A stretch of DNA of 64,000 nt, taken from assembly GCA_963576735.1 (NCBI GenBank), contig OY755182.1, positions 1,054,001 through 1,118,000 on the forward strand, in the 5' to 3' direction. This DNA comes from Bedellia somnulentella. Lineage: Eukaryota; Arthropoda; Insecta; Lepidoptera; Bedelliidae. The notes beneath the pieces were generated by a model that saw nothing but the letters and a program-made list of their open reading frames with translations, searched no databases and was not told the DNA's origin. This document shows positions 9,262-24,200 of this stretch, in pieces. The position numbers were made by a program, and so were the translations under genes. The first letter of the stretch is position 1, and every line of letters starts with the position of its first letter.

Positions 9262-12200
9262 CTGCAAATAACATATTTTTATTTTATTTATTTATTTTGT
9301 TTTGTTTTTCATATTTCCGCGAAGGGTTGGCAGAGGTATCAACACCTATGAATATCACGTAAAACTTTTTTTACACCATGTTCAGAGTAGCTGCGTTTTG
9401 CTTGGGCAGTGTCCCCATGAAAGGGCCTATTGCCGCTTTGTACACATATTCAAATCACATGACGAAATTCAACTACGTCACGTTGTTTTCTAACGATTTT
9501 TTCACCACAGTTGGCAACATTGATAACGTTAAAACACACATGACTTAAGAAAAGATACTTGGGTGAAGGCCCGATTTATGATTTTGAAATCGCGTTTCCT
9601 ACATAACCCACCTATTGGGTTTGGGTAGCTTACCTCGCTGGTTCATGATCATATTTAAGAATTGATAATTTCACCGGTATCTTTCCAAAGTCGATGAGGT
9701 CTCTCGCTTGCACAGGTCGTAGCCACATATCGCTGTCCTTGTCATACAACAAAAATGCTATAAGCATTTCGTACTAAAATTACTATTTGTACTATTAGTT
9801 TACCTCGCGTACTATATACTATCGCACCTAGGGGATCGTATGCTAAAATACTATAATGCTGCTGTGATTCAGCATAGCCAGAATGTTACTTTTGACACAA
9901 ATCGTTTGGCGTTTGCGTTTTTTTATGTATTTTCATTATTAGTTGCACGAGTTTTTCTACAAACTTACTATCCAAGCAAATACTATCCTTTTCAATACCA
10001 GATACTACAGTTTTTACGAAGACTAAATTCAACCCTAATCTCACCGGTATCATTCCAAAGTCGATGAGATTTCTCGCTTGCACCTGTCGCAGCCACATAT
10101 CGTTGTCATTGTCATACAACAATACTGTTATATGCAAGTGTATCTAAGTGAGTGTGTAAGTGTGACGACGTCCGTGGCCGAGTGGATTGATGACTAGTTC
10201 GATCCCCGTTGAGGGCAACATTTATGTGATAAGCTTAAATGATAGTTTCTTATTATTGGGTGTTGTTTATATGTGTATTGTATAATTTTAAATATATCGT
10301 CGAGTTACGCCCGATTTCTGAATTGAGTATTCAAGCTGAGAACGACGTAAGTATCGTTTTGTCTCATTCAGTTGTTAAGATTTCAATGCGACAGAACGAT
10401 ACTTCAGAAATCGGGCGTTAGTATCCCGTTGTACAAGTTTTACTTAATAAATAAAGAATAAATAAAGGAAAGAAAAATTTCGACACAGGCGGGGATCGAA
10501 CCCGCGACCTCGGGTATAAATTTTCTTTCCTTTATTTATTCTTTATTTATTAATAACTAGCTGACCCGACAGACTTCGTACTGTCAAATTTGCTTATGAC
10601 AAAAGCTTAAGGCATTTTCTCCGGTACTCTTAGTTCAATAAGGCGTGAATATTTATTGGTCAAATTTATCCGGGATAAAAAGTATCCTTTGTTATTTGGG
10701 TCTTTATCTGCCAAATTTCATTCATATATAATATGTACTTGAGTAGCCTTTTTGTTCCAAACACACAAACATCCAAACATCTAAACTTTCACATCGCGAT
10801 TCAGAAAATGACGTCATTTGCACAACGCCATCTATCGGACTTTGGATTCCAACTATCAACATTAGTTCTATATTTAGACTTAAGATGTCGTTGCAAGTAC
10901 TATACTGAATTGCGTAACGTAATATTTTTCTTCTTGAACTCACAAAATTAATCATATCTTTTAATAGAGTGAACCGATTTCGATGAAACAAAATTAAGTT
11001 ATACCTCAATTTACGTATAATTTTTGTATATAAACATTTTCAGCATTGAATTCGTAGATTTTATGTGATGTGCGCACATACAACAAATAAACAGACAAAC
11101 AGACAAAAATTGAAAAAATGATGGAAATGGGTTCTGTTACTTATCTGTTCACACGCTGGCTATTTTTTTTTTAAATTTCGTCAATGTACAAAAATGACTT
11201 TTCTACAGATTTATTATATGTATAGATAATCCCCACATGAGGTTTTCATGAACAAAAACATTCAAATTAAGTTTTACTTAGTTTGGGGCTAACTTGATCT
11301 GTGTACAATATGTCCGTATAATTATTATTGTTCTCACCGGTATCATTCCGAAGTCGATGAGGTCTCTCGCTTGCACCTGTCGCAGCCACATATCGTTGTC
11401 CTTGTCGTCGCTGTCCGCCGCCGCCGCTGCCGCCACCGCTCTTCGTCCACTTTTAGAATCCCACGTTCCGAAGCCGAGGTATTTCTCGTTGGTACGACGG
11501 GCTACTAGTCTGGAATTTATATACGATGGATTTAATACTTGGTTAAATTAAAACAAGTATTTTAGAAATATATGGAATGAAACAAATAAGTTATGAGAAT
11601 TCATGCACATTGGAAACAAAATAATGTTTGATTTGGTAACTAATATAATTTTTTTGTAGTCCAGTGGCCATGAAACCATAAAAACTGAACTGGTTTGCAT
11701 TGCAAGTCCAAATATCTTATAAGTAGAGTGCTGTCCAATAAACAGTTACTCTTTTTAAGAGGACACACTAACGTGATATCAGATCTCAGTCTTCAAAAAG
11801 TGTCACAGAGAGCTTTGGAATATAATTATTATTCAATTTAACAACATTTTTATATCAATCGTCGCTGCTGGTCTCTTTGACTATCGTGCCAATATTTATT
11901 TATTTATTTGAGAAACAAATGGTACACAATATTTCAAATAAGATAAAATACAGAGAAGTTCTTGACCTATAAAGTTTCTACCAATTGTTATACAGACGAT
12001 ACAGAAAAACGCAAATTAAAATAACTAATGAAAACAAAACAATTTTATACATCAGTTGTAATATGGATAATTTATACAGATGAAATTAAGTAAGTTAAAT
12101 GAATTATATTTTATTCCCACCAGACCAAGCAAACACTACAAGATTACAAAATATTTAACATATAATATCCTAAACGAAAAGCTGGAGCTTTGTTATACTA

Positions 12201-15200
12201 AATGTAAGACAATATGGAAAAAACACAATTTAGAAAGTAAATTGCATGCCTTGCTGGACGTCATCGTACCATTATATGTTATGATGTATGTATGAATGTA
12301 ATTCTCATCCTTATACAGGCCACTGTCTTAGTAGGATGCTATTGAACTCTCAATTGTGCAAGTACAGAGTTAAACATATAACTATGGTTATAAATGTAAT
12401 AAAAAAAGTAATTTGTAATATGTTATCATGTCTTATTTGTGGAATTGAACTATTTTATTATTTATTTTATTAATGATTACTTCTCCAATCCGTTGTATGC
12501 GCCACTCGCCACGAACAGTATGTTGGTGGTGTCAACCTGTACGGCGTCCCCGCGCAGCTTGCGGGAGTTGCGTTCCGGTACGGACACTAGAGCACCTTCG
12601 AGCATCTTGAGCATGCCTTGCTGGACGCCCTCGCCTGAGGGACAAAAGTGAGTTTAAAAAAAAATTACAAAATAACAAAAAAAATACATCACCGGAGTCT
12701 TTCCAGGAAGTAATTAAAAATACTTGTGTTGGGAATGACCCGCTTCTTTCCTTACTTATCTATCTTATATTATATAGAATACTCAATGAAAATTTGAGTA
12801 ATATTGATCTGAACCTAGGTTATTATCAAATGATATTAGATCCACAAAGCAAAAGTTCTTAATTGATTTTGATAAAATAACAATGAGTTTCGAAAACCTC
12901 ATAAGACAAAAAGGATTTAATTTCATACGCTTCTCTCAATCGTGTAAAAACATCGATGAAATTTCTGTTTTATTTGTTCAAATTTCGTAATACAACTATA
13001 ATATCGTCAAGATACACAATCCATTTATCATAACTTTAATCACATCAGCATTTTAAATAAGCCAGTATTAAATCAGCAATAATTCTATCCATTTCAAAGC
13101 TCTTCCTGTAAGTGTTTCTTACTATTAACTTATGTCTATTCTTGTGATGATACACCTGATTCAGGTTCCTAATGTAGTTTCGTTAAGTTATTTCGTTGAT
13201 ACTGTAGTATTCAGGCTAGCATAAAGTATACAGCATGAACGATGGCTGTTTGATGGATTCACGATGTGATTGGAAAGTACAATACGTAAGAGCAATATAT
13301 TTACCTCCAACATCCCTCAGTTGGTGTATTCCGGGTACAGCACCTATTTTGTCTACTTCGTCCAAAAATACGATACCCGTCTGTGCGCGCTCCACACTGG
13401 AATTGGAATAATTTATAATTAATGTTTCTCTGTGCATGAGTTCGATTTTAAAATAATTTAGGGTGGGTTTGGGTTAACCAAACATTGAAATCCAGTACTA
13501 GAAGATAGAAATATCCATTCATTTCAGTTCAGTACAGATTTGCATTAGCTTTTTTAGGATATTTTGCATGATACGTATATTATTAATTAATTAAAACAGG
13601 ACATGTTCTGAGAAAGAGTAAAAGGAATACGCTTTAGCATTTAATTCGGTTTGAGACGTAAAGTATCGAGGTTTTTTAAGCGATCGTTGATCGATGAGGC
13701 TTAATACATATTACCCATTCAGCAACCAAAAGTGGCCGTGGAAAGTCTTATTCCTTTTCAGGGATATACAGTTTAAACTTGAATAGCTAGAAAGAAACTC
13801 GATGCCATACTCTAAATTGCAGTAGTTTGGCTAATGACGCTCTCGATATTTTCCCCCACGTAACCGGCCTGCGTCAGAGTGATGCAGTCGCATATTTTAT
13901 AAATGGTTCTTAGTTAAATAGGTAGATACATATTATATGCTAGCTGCGTAGTGTCGGCTTAGGGTAGCACTAACTTATTGCTATCTGTGGCTGATCGATA
14001 AAGGCGACTAAAGGTATAGAGGCTTTTCAACAGATTTTTGAGAGATGCGGTTTGAGATCTATCCCCAAAACCTTTACTTCACAATCTTTTCCTCACTCAA
14101 CATCCAAGAGGCTGAGGAATTTCTATTTCTGAAGCTCCAACTGCCTCTTTTTGACATTTGCAATCGTGAGTATATGTATGTACGTCCTCAATGACATGTA
14201 TTATTTAAAAGAGCTATCATACTTGAAATTAGCGTCCTGCAATAGTTTAGCGATGACGCTCTCGATATCTTCCCCCACGTATCCGGCCTGCGTCAGAGTG
14301 GTGCAGTCGCATATCGCGAACGGAACGTCGAGACATTGCGCTATGGTCTGCGCTAGGAGGGTTTTGCCTGGAAAAAAATGTATTTGTTAGTTGATTTTTT
14401 AATGATCATAGCATAAAGGTATTTATTTTAAATGATTTTGGAAATTAGCTCTCGACTTAACATTAAGGCCCTTGCGGGTACACATGAGAATGTTTTTGAA
14501 TCCAGCCATCTATTACTAACTTCGCCAATAAATCTGATTTCATAAAAATAATACAGAAAATTACGTGAACGTTTAACGCCAAACCGTAATAGACCCTTTG
14601 CAGAAACCGTTAATTGTGTCGCCTACTTGACGTTTACGTTATAACATTTGTCACTTATTGCCAATCTATGTAGCTGTTATAAATCTATGGAGGCAACACC
14701 TCTCAATTTTTGAGTAAACTATGTTTACGGTACGAGTTTTGTCTTAGCCAATTTGCATTTTATAAATCTATATAAATATTACCTAAGCGTAAGAGACGAG
14801 TAAGGATCTTGGGACTTTTTAAGTGAATTGCGGGCGATGCAGTTGGAGACCCATTACCAAGAACCTTTGTTTTGCAATCTTTTCTTTACATAACTTTCAA
14901 AAGTAACCCGTTTAGGGATTTGTAGCCGTGAGTATATGTATGTATGTATGTATAACCGCATCCCGTAGGTCCCAGAAGTAGCACGTTGCTCTGACGCTCG
15001 TCTAAGATGTCTCGCCGGAGTGGGAACTATATAATGGATATTATAAATCTAGTATTTAACTACTAGTATAGTATAGTATAGCATAGTATATTACCGCATC
15101 CCGTAGGTCCCAGTAGTAGCACGTTGCTCTTGTCCAGTTTGAGTTCGTGTTGCGCGCGGTCCAAGATGTCTGCGCCGGAGTGGGAACACGTGCCGCCGAG

Positions 15201-18200
15201 ACCGTTGTCTGGAAATGGAAATAAATGAATGATAATGAAATAATGATAACGATAAATTTGGTTATTATAAAATGAGTATGTTGAAATTTAAAATTTAAAT
15301 ATTGTCCCCCAGCTCATATATGTCTCCACCAAGGGGCTCGAGCCTCCCCTATATAGGGTGATATGGCCATAGTCCACTACGCTGGCCAGTTGCGGGTTGG
15401 CAGACTAATGACTACTACCGTGATAGTAGCCTGGATCGACGGCTTAATGTGCCCTCCAAAGCACGGAATCATCTTAATTTTCGGGTAACCAGGTGATTCA
15501 GGCCTGCAACATCCTTCCAAACTGGATAACATCTTACAAATTAAATTTGTGAGTTTACCCCCGGGGAATCGATACCGAGACCTCCAGGGTGTAAGTGAAT
15601 GTTGTGGTCGCTGTTAAATAACTAGCATGTGTGTCCTAAATTGAATAAACAAATGAATATGAAAATAATATTAGTACTCCTGGTACTGAAGTATCTTGTT
15701 GTAGTTTAAATTCGAGACTGTGTATGTCTTGTATCTTTGTATAATATCTCCGTGTTCAAACGATTGGAGTTTTGACAGACATTACAGAAGAATAGGCTAT
15801 TTGACTAAGTTTTAAAAACTATCTTGCGATGTTAATTTGTTTATAAGGAGCCCAAAAAAATTATTTTTCTGTCTTCATTTTAGCTATTTTATTAAAAAAT
15901 CGAAAAAGATAATGCAATATTCAAATGTGCCCCGAAAACGCGACTTTAAGTAATATGGCGGCTGTAGCACAAATGACGTCAATTTCGCATTAAACACCAA
16001 TGAGCGAAGCTATACACAGTCTATTTATGTGCAATCTACGTCATGATAGAAATAGCCAATCACGGTCGTTTTTAGTCACGTGACAGTTACATTAAAAATA
16101 CTTATTTTAGAAGACGGATTTAAGTGAAATAATGCAAAAATTTTATCTCCCATTATTACATATTGCTCCAAAAAAGAAATATTAAGACATAAGACATAAA
16201 TAAACGTTCGCGCCGTTTATCCCCGAAGGGGTTGGCAGAGGTACCAATACTCCTGAACTCACATGGCAAGCGCCATCTAGTTTCCAGAGAAGGTACTGTT
16301 ATAACCCTTATTTCTATGTACTTAGAGCTCAATCAGCATCTCAGTCACACTAGTACTTTTCCTTAGTATATTATTGAAAGTCAGCATTTCTTTGAATAAT
16401 AGTTATTGTTTTATATTAATTCATTATTTTCAGTCAGTTAGATTCTGGACCTCGCGAGACGCGCATCTTGGCTTTAGCGCCTATCAACTTAGGAAATCAG
16501 TACTTTGTTTCGTGTTGTGAGAATATTGGTGTTTTTCCTTTAATAAACTTTAGGGTGTATTTAGTAGTTTTTTTTAAAAAGACTAACAGGGTCGGCCGCC
16601 TAACAAATTGGTGTCAGAAGTGGGATTCTAGCGTGTTTCTTTCGTCGAAGAGATACCGAAGAAGCTAGAACAAAAACCAGGTCCCCTGCAAAAGTCTCTG
16701 ATCGACAGTAAGACTTTGCCCATAGGCAAAGCCTGCATCAGCTACACATCGCCCCAGGTCCGACGGTAAGCCTCGCCAGCCCGAGCCCGCGATCTCCGAG
16801 TTCATCACCAGCGCCTTAGTCCCGTCGAGCGCCAGGCTAACTCAAGATATTCAACATCGTGCTTCTTCTGCCAGCTCCTTCAAATTCAAGCATCGAAAAT
16901 TCAAATTGTGTTAGTGTCAAATTGTGTTAGTGCTAAAATTCAGTTTTGTGAAGTGAATATGAACCGACGCTTCGTCATTTACATCGTGGTACTGTAAGTT
17001 TGCACAAATTATATATTCCAGCCTTTTCGTCGAGCTGCTGCCAGGAGAAGTCTTCAAAACTAATTTTAATTTACTATTTTTACAAACTTTTTACAAATTT
17101 TACATTTCCTACTTTTTATTTTTCTTATTAATTTACAATGTCTAAAGATACGCAAGTAAAAACTAAACAACTTAAAGACGAAACAGTTACAGATAAAGTT
17201 CCATTGTCAGTCTTAACAAAGTTTATAAAAGTCTATAATGGTGACCGTGAGTCACTCCCTGCATTCCTCACTAATTGTGAGAATGCTATATCGCTGTCCA
17301 CCCCGGACCAACAGAATGTCTTATGTAAATTCATCATATCCCAATTAGAAGGCAAAGCACAAGTTGCGTGTAGCTTAAAAAGCTTTGACACTTGGAACGA
17401 AATAAAAACATTCTTAAAAAATACATTTGGAGAAAAGAAACATTCCACCCATCTATTAGTAGACCTTCAAAATTGTAGGCAGTTATCTTCTGAAGATGTC
17501 ACTAAATATTCGCTAAGGTTAGAGTCGATACTAACGAGAATCCTATCCGACATCCACTATAGCTGTTCAAATGAATTAGAACTCCCAGGCCGAGTAGCGG
17601 CCATGGAAGATTTGGCATTAAATACATTTTTATTAGGTTTAAACCCATCAATTAGTAATATAGTAAGGTGTAGAAACCCGTCATCGCTAAATGAAGCTAT
17701 ACAGCAAGCGATTGATGAGGAAAAATTATATAATTTATCCAGGTATTCTAATCGCTCACCCAGAACCTGTTCGACATGCAATAAACCAGGTCATAGCTCT
17801 TCAGAATGTTTCCGAAATAAAAGAAACTCCCCAGTTAACCGCAATAATTTCCAACCGACATTCCATGTTAGCCCAAACTCAAATAACTCTAGCTTAACTC
17901 CTAATTCACCTAATAATAATTTTAACTCTAAATTTAATCCAAATAAGATCTGCAACTATTGTAAGAATAAAGGTCACATTATTCAAGAATGCCGTAAATT
18001 AAAATACAATAATAGTCAACGTAATATCCAATCACTTAATAATAATTCTAGTAATTCTACAGCTAACATTAACGAGTTGACTACCGAAATTAACTCAATT
18101 AATTTAAACAGCGAATGATTCCGATTAAGTGCCGATTGGAATCGCCAGTTTTAAATGGCACTACTACCACTACTAAATCTTTACTAAATCCACCTCGTGA

Positions 18201-21200
18201 TTCCCTCACGAGTTCTGCATCTCCTCACGATAGGAGTCTTTTACTAAATCCACCTCGTGATTCCCTCACGAGTTCTACATCTCCTCACGATAGGAGTCTC
18301 TTACTAAATCCACCTCGTGATTCCGTCACGAGTCCTGCATCTCCTCACGATAGGAGTCTTTTACTAAATCCACCTCGTGATTCCCTCACGAGTTCTACAT
18401 CTCCTCATGATAGGAGTCTTATACTACATTCACCTTGTGATTCTCCAACGAGTTCTATAATTCCCATAGAAGGAAATCCACTGCATTCTATAACTTATGA
18501 CAAAAATACTATTTCTCTGCCCACTCTTAAGCAAAGTACAAATTTACAAAACCATTTACATGACGAAAATTTACCTATATACGAAACAAATATTAATTAT
18601 AATAAAAAGGTCTCTTTACCACATACTTATTTGAATTCTAGTTTCAGTACGAAACCTTTATGTTTTCTAATAGACACTGGCTCTACCATCACCCTCGTAA
18701 AAAGGTCGAGTTTAGAAACTAATCCCCAATTTTCTAGAGAAATTATAAGAATAAAAGGTATTACTACCTCTGATAACCTCATTACCACTTTAGGGACATT
18801 CCAAATGGATATAATATTAAATAATGATAGCTTAAATTATAAATTTCATGTGACAAATGATGACATAAATCTTGACCACTACGATGGTATAATAGGTAGT
18901 GATCTTCTCAGCCACTTTAAAGCAAACATCGATTATTCTAACATGTCTCTTTCTATAAACAAACATTCCATTCCCATAGTGTATACGAAACCTACATATA
19001 TTATTCCAGCCCGATCGGAAGCTGTTATCGAGTGCACTATCTCAAATTACTCGCCCGATCTTAGTCAAAACAATGAAGCATTAGTCTTAGATCATACCTT
19101 ATGCGATGGTGTTTATGTCGCAAATTGCATTGTCTCAATCAAACCTAATAAGAAAGCTAATATTACTGTTTTGAATACTACTAACTCGAACATTGAAATC
19201 AAAGACTATGCAGTGCAGATAACACCTTTTGAACTTATTGACTCTTGTAAGATTTATAATACTAGTTGCACCTATTCCCCTAAAATTAATCGCACTGACT
19301 CTGTTCTAAAACTTATTCGTTGTTCTCATTTAAACTCTGAAGAAAAACAATCTTTATTGGAATGCTGCTCTCAATACTCAGACATATTTCACCTAGAGGG
19401 TGAACCTTTATCATTTACCAGTGCGATAGAACATAAGATTAATACTGGAGACGCACCTCCAATCCATGTCAAGTCATATAGATTTCCTGACTGTCATAAA
19501 GGTGAAGTCGATAGTCAAATAAGGAAAATGCTTGACCAAAATATTATAAAACCCTCTAATTCACCCTGGAGCGCACCGATATGGGTAGTTCCTAAAAAAA
19601 TAGATGCCTCCGGTAAAAAGAAATGGAGGATAGTCATCGACTACCGCCGTCTCAATGATATCACCGTTTCCGAGAGTTATCCCTTACCATTAATCACCGA
19701 TATTTTAGACCAATTAGGACACTCCAAGTATTTTACAACGCTAGATTTAGTGAGCGGATTTTGGCAATTAAAGATGTGCCCTGGAGATGCACAAAAAACC
19801 GGATTCACCGTTAGCACCAATTCCGAAGTCTCCGGTCATTACGAATTTACCAGGATGCCGTTTGGATTGAAAAACGCTCCTGTAACTTTCCAAAGGCTCA
19901 TGAATACCGTCCTTTCCGGCCTTCAAGGCCTGCATTGCTATATTTATTTGGATGACTGTATTATCTACTCCCACGACCTTCATTCGCACATATCTAAACT
20001 TCAACTCGTCTTTGAAAGACTCCGAAAATTCAACCTTAAATTGCAGCCCGACAAGTGCGAATTTCTCCGACGCGAAGTCGCGTATTTAGGCCATATTATC
20101 ACCGATAAAGGTGTTTCCCCTAATCCCGAAAAAGTCAAGGCCGTTTCCGAATTTCCTATACCACAAAACACTAAAAATATAAAATCATTCCTTGGTCTCG
20201 TCGGATACTATCGACGCTTCATTCAAGACTTTTCAAAGATTACAAAACCTCTAACTTCTCTTTTAAAGAAAGATGTTCCATTCATATGGGCTCAAGATCA
20301 AGAATATGCCTTCCAAAATTTAAAAGATAAACTCACTTCAGCTCCTTTGCTTCAATATCCCGATTTCTCTCAACCTTTTATCGTCACTACCGACGCCTCT
20401 AATTATGCTATAGGTGCAGTGCTATCCCAAGGTGAAATAGGCAAAGATAAACCGATAGCATATGCTTCACGGACCTTGAACAAACCCGAAGGTAATTACT
20501 GCACCACAGAAAAAGAACTTCTTGCGATTATATTCGCCGTAAAAACTTTCCGACCCTATCTTTTTGGCCGAAAATTTAAAATCGTAACCGACCATCGCCC
20601 TTTAGTTTGGCTCTTCAATGTTAAGGATCCTGGAAGCCGACTTATTCGTTGGCGTCTCAAATTAGAAGAATACGACTACGAAATAGTATACAAACAAGGC
20701 CGTCTTAACTCTAATGCCGATGCACTATCCCGTTGCCCCGTTAATGCTATTCATCATAATAATTTACTTAATTCTAGTTACGAAAAATACTTTAAGGATC
20801 AATTTACTAAATCTCTGCCAACCCCAAACACTATTATAGAAGAACATTTAGAAAGTTTACATTTAAGTAAGTTAAAATTAATCGCTTGTCCTATCTCTTT
20901 AGACTTCGACTATTCTATGCCCAACTCTGAAGAAATATTATCTCAACTAAGTAACTCAGCAGAATTGCTCCACTCCGAGCGAGAACCTTATACAATACAA
21001 TTGATTAGCGATAAGAATAAATTATTCTATTTTTTATACACGAAGGTACACCATTATGAAGAAACTAAATTTAAGGATATTTACAATTTACTAATTTTAT
21101 TAAGAGATACTATATTAAGAGACCATACAGATTTAACCGATATAGCTCTTTCAGATTTTTCTGACCCTTTTTCTAAGTTACCTTATATTAAAATTTATAA

Positions 21201-24200
21201 CATGATATCTCATGTTTTCCATGATTCGAACCTTAAAGTCCATATATACAAAAATCAAATGATTTATCCAACTCCCGTAGAAATACCTAAAATTTTAAAA
21301 GAGAACCACGACTCTGTTATTGCTGGTCACCCGGGTTCTAAAAGAATGTATAATAGAATAAAAGCTGCATACTTTTGGAAAGGTATGCGTTCCGACATTG
21401 AAGATTACGTAAAGAAGTGTAAATTATGTCAAATAAATAAACCATTAAGACTGTCCAATAAAGCTCCGATGGAGATAACCTCAACTTCCACTAGACCATT
21501 TGAACGTCTAGCTCTCGACATAGTAGGCCCCTTACCCGAAGCAGGTTTTCAACAATTTAAGTTCATATTAACCCTACAGGATGATCTAACAAAGTTCACC
21601 TCTGCCTACCCCATGGTAACTTCAACTAGTAACGAGATAGCTCGTAACTTAGTTCATTTCATGTCTCTTTTCGGATTCCCCAAAACTATACTCACTGATT
21701 TAGGTACATGCTTCACCTCTGAATTATTCAAACAACTAATGGAAATATTAAAAATTAAATCTCTTTTTACTACTCCCTATCACCCCCAAACCAATGGAGC
21801 GCTTGAACGCTCACATGCTACCTTGAAAGAATATTTAAAAGCTTTTGTAAACGAAAACCAAAACGACTGGCATTGCTATTTATTTACAGCTATCTTGTCA
21901 TATAATACTACACCACATTGTACAACTGAGTTTACCCCTTACGAACTTTTGTATGGTTATAAACCCCAGATCCCTAATTCCTTATATGAAACTAATAATA
22001 ACACTACATACGATGAATATATACGCGCTCTTCAATATAGAATGCGGTTCAGCCGCGAGAAAGCTATCCAAAATATTTTAACTAAGAAAGAAATATCTAA
22101 ACGATATTACGATATTAGTTCGCATGAAACCAATTATAAAACAGGTGATATGGTCTACCTAAAACATCACCACAAACAGCGTAAAGCCCTAACTCCTATT
22201 TGGAAAGGTCCTTACAAAATAATTAAAATCCACAATAAACATAATGTCACGTTACAGATAGGTCGTAAATCCGTTAAATACCATACGAACCAAATTAAAC
22301 CTGCCACATTATAACTCAAGAATTATTATATTTATTTACAGAGCATTGTGCTACAAATGCCACGCAGATTCCAAGATAACGCCAATTATCCACAGTCCCG
22401 GAATATACTTTGAACCTATTACTAACATACGTTTTTATAACAATTATTGGAAGATAATTACTCACATAGATATAATTTCTCTTGAACCGTATCTCAACAA
22501 TATCGAAAAGCTATTACTTAATACTGAAAACTTATGTAATAAAATAGAATCACACGATTTAATTAATTGTAAAGACGTTTTAAACCCAAACGAAATATTA
22601 TTACAAACTAGTTATCTTAAATTGCAATCTTTATCCCATATTATATTAAACGACAACTCAACACATAGATTTAAAAGATCTCTCGAATTCGGTGGCGAGA
22701 TCTTAAAATTCTTTTTTGGCACTTTAGACGCCGATGATGCGAGAAAGTACGATGCAGCGATCGAATCCTGCAAAAAGAGCGAATCCGAACTGTTCCATCT
22801 AATGAAAGATAACATACATATAATTCAGTCTACAATTAATAATTTTAACTCCTCTATTTATAAGCTTAACCAAAATGAAATAAAATTAAACGCACAGATT
22901 GACCACCTAAACGAGGTGATATCCCAAGTGACAAAATTAGATGATATGTTTTATTATATAACTAGGATTAATAGTTTACTAAATATTATAGAAGGTTCTT
23001 TATTATCTATATCTAATTTGTTAGACACTACTCTTAATGCTATTTTATTTTCTAAGCTTAATATTTTACATCCTAGCGTAATAAGTCCTTTAAATTTATA
23101 CAAAGAATTAGTTAGGAATAGTAATCAATTAAGTAAGAATTCGGAATTCCCAGTTCAGTTAAATATCAACTCTATCCACTCCTTAATAGATGTGTCTACA
23201 TTAAGTTCATATTATTTTAATAATAAGATTGTTTTTATTTTGCGAGTTCCGTTAATAACGAACGACAAGTTCATTGTTTACAAAAACATTCCTCTACCTA
23301 CACCTCATCAAGATAAGACATCGTCAACTTTTGCTTTGATTCAGCCTTCTAATAACTATATCGCACTGAGCGATAACAGATTATATTATGCTATGTTAGA
23401 CAGTCTAGACAAGTGTAAAATTATAAACAACAACTACTCTATATGTGAATTAATATCAATATTTTCAACCATAACTAATCCTACTTGCGAATCAAAACTT
23501 TTAACAGAAATCATTATGTCTCTGCCTACTCTCTGTAAGTCTAATTTAATTTATGGTGATGTCGATATTTGGCAGCGACTACTTAATAATAAATGGATAT
23601 ATGTTCAATCCATCCCAAATAAGCTAACTGTTAAATGTAATGACAATATTGTTGATTATTCCATTGTTGGAACCGGCACAGTTAAATTAACTGAAGAATG
23701 TATTGGTTTTTCTAAAACGATTCAATTGTTACCAAGTAATAGTTACTCATACTTAATAAACTCTCCTTTAAATGTTAATTTCGACATTACAAATGATGAA
23801 TGTTGTAAGAAAGAAAAATTTAATCATTCTTTATCATTTTTAACACCGATCAGTTTGACGAAAATAGACTTAGATTCCTTAAAATACGCTTCACATGATT
23901 TGGATAATTTAGAGAATGAAATTAATAATATGGAAAAGGAATCACATTTTATAAAATATAGCTCTTATTATTCCTTTGCAACTTATATCGGTGTATTCAC
24001 TATTATGTTGTATTTAAGCTACAGAATATATAAATGTTTTAAAACTAATCGTAATTCAAAATCTCAATGTTGTATACAAATATTCAATCAATGTCATAAT
24101 AAGAAATCTGTAAAGAACAAATCCTCTGTTTCAAACAATATAGAAATGTTCGAAGTATCCTCATCCGATGATGATAATAAATCTTTAAAGTCTCTACCAG

